NCBI GenBank assembly: GCA_017854795.1
Contig: JAFMHB010000020.1
Span: 1-41,247, forward strand
Source: Candidatus Nanopelagicales bacterium
GTDB taxonomy: Bacteria > Actinomycetota > Actinomycetes > S36-B12
Direction of reading: 5' to 3'
Length of the DNA: 41,247 nucleotides
Shown: piece after piece, positions 40,304 through 41,247 of the stretch
How the letters are laid out: each line of letters starts with the position of its first letter
Position numbering within the stretch: the stretch's first letter is position 1
Notes under the pieces: generated by a model
What the model saw: the letters and a program-made list of their open reading frames with translations, nothing else
Database searches by the model: none
What the model was told of the DNA's origin: nothing
Position numbers and translations under genes: made by a program

Positions 40304-41101
40304 TTACAGGATTAACCAGAGTTGCGAGTTAGTGTCAAAGGCAAATGATCTCGAACACACGGGTCCCCCTGAACCAGCATTTACCCATTCAGCCCATGAT
40401 CTGCTCCAACCACCAGAAAGCCCTGTCCCCCAAGCCAAGTGTGAATCCTCCACGTTTGTGCAATCGCCGGTAATCGGCATGCCTACTTGCTGCAGTAATG
40501 GCTGCATGCCCGAGATTTCTTCGGTCGGTTGCGGCGCAGGGTTAGCCACGGTCACGGTGAAGTTAGTCCGCACGATGGGACTTTCCAAGGCATAGGCCCG
40601 GAAGGTGGTCGAGCCAATGACAGAGGGGGCTGTCAGGAATCCAGCGGGCACGCTGATCTGAATGGTTCCAGGGCCAACAATGCCAGCCACACCACCGTTG
40701 AAACCGATCTCAAAATAACTACTATCTTGGTCGTCGTAGCAAACATTGGTTTTTACACCATCTCCCCAACTACTAAAGAGTGTGCTTGTGTACGTCACCC
40801 CAGTTGTAGCGCACGTCAATACATTGCCCGAAAGGGTGCCGTTATGACTACCCAGAGTGCTCAGACTCCATGTTCGGGTTCCATTGTCCTCCCAAAACCC
40901 TACCCAGCCCGTGACTGTTCCCGTCACATTCAAAGTGAAAGTTGCGGCTGGGCTACTACCGGGCGCCCACGACGCTGGACTAACGCTCACCGAGGCAACG
41001 TTTGCCTGCACACTTCCTGATGGAGATATCCCGGCAAGAAGCAGAGCCAGAGCTAGGACTAAAAAGATGGATCGTTGGCGAGTAGCCAAATTCGAGAGCA
41101 C
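40304..41101 (-). CDS. Secreted protein with C-terminal WxRSWxxW module
   Basis: A 265-residue exported protein. GTG 41101 follows GAAGGA with 6 bases between. Signal peptide: TRQRSIFLVLALALLLAGIS. A beta-rich domain follows, with an internal Cys pair (LTCATT, NVCYDD). The C-terminal 60 residues contain PITGDCTNVEDSHLAWGTGL, then WSRSWAEWVNAGSGGPVCSR, a compact Cys-paired module that I recall seeing at the C-termini of secreted proteins in aquatic actinobacteria. It may be an attachment or surface-retention domain (inference). The first Ser/Thr-rich part resembles Ig-like secreted proteins. Confidence 0.7.
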   Translation of the reverse strand: MLSNLATRQRSIFLVLALALLLAGISPSGSVQANVASVSVSPASWAPGSSPAATFTLNVTGTVTGWVGFWEDNGTRTWSLSTLGSHNGTLSGNVLTCATTGVTYTSTLFSSWGDGVKTNVCYDDQDSSYFEIGFNGGVAGIVGPGTIQISVPAGFLTAPSVIGSTTFRAYALESPIVRTNFTVTVANPAPQPTEEISGMQPLLQQVGMPITGDCTNVEDSHLAWGTGLSGGWSRSWAEWVNAGSGGPVCSRSFAFDTNSQLWLIL

Positions 41102-41247
41102 AATTCGTCCTTCGGTTAGCCATTACATAAACGTGATCCGCCTGCAAAATCTAACACAAACAGCCCACAGTTCAATCACGACGTAAGCTTCGTTACGAGT
41201 CGAGAACAACATCAAGGCAAAGAACCAAAATCTTTCTCACGAACAAA
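41102..41247. other. Right-edge spacer upstream of the secreted protein
   Basis: 146 bases with no credible gene. They should hold the promoter of the minus-strand secreted protein; the AT content is moderate and no clear palindrome was seen. Confidence 0.4.

Overview
The window comes from a mid-GC (roughly 50%) actinobacterium, probably a planktonic freshwater or marine lineage. Supporting signs are GTG/TTG starts, actinobacterial-style lipoproteins, an iron box of the DtxR/IdeR type, an ArsR with the CC/CVC layout, a Blh carotenoid dioxygenase (retinal synthesis) and homologues of Mycobacterium dormancy-regulon genes. The lineage is inferred; no rRNA or tRNA gene was seen. No CRISPR array, insertion sequence or prophage was recognised.

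0-2.6 kb (minus strand): a tryptophan/amine-catabolism block with a partial Lrp/AsnC regulator overlapping tryptophan 2,3-dioxygenase (kynA), a flavin amine oxidase and a tiny DUF2256 zinc-finger-like protein missed by length cut-offs. Two strong inverted repeats sit just upstream of kynA. 2.6-6.4 kb (plus): an iron-box-controlled ferric iron ABC importer (lipoprotein, fused permease, ATPase). 6.4-9.0 kb: blh and an SDR/DUF2867 protein.

9.0-14.4 kb: two small membrane proteins, then a phenolic-lipid/alkylquinone cluster: UbiA prenyltransferase (plus) meeting a minus-strand flavin oxidoreductase, ICMT-type methyltransferase and type III polyketide synthase, with an alpha/beta hydrolase upstream. 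The gene set matches the agq/srs type of actinobacterial clusters.

14.5-21.3 kb: small proteins, then a stress or dormancy-like cassette (erythromycin-esterase family enzyme, phosphoribosyltransferase-hydrolase fusion, universal stress protein), a B3/4-domain protein, a GAP-family exporter and an orphan ribbon-helix-helix antitoxin. A 0.78-kb gene-free stretch rich in hairpins follows.

22.1-41.2 kb: a GNAT-AAA ATPase fusion, then a stretch unusually rich in exported proteins: a papain-like secreted protein, a lipoprotein, a membrane-anchored protein, a secreted acetolactate decarboxylase, a 923-residue CshA/DUF11/InlB-repeat surface protein, a secreted AOC/dirigent-like barrel and three further secreted proteins. 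Interspersed are a SulP transporter, an ArsI/ArsR pair, a MoxR-type ATPase with its VWA partner, and an orphan Phd antitoxin. One secreted protein has an in-frame TAG between its likely basic n-region and its hydrophobic signal core.
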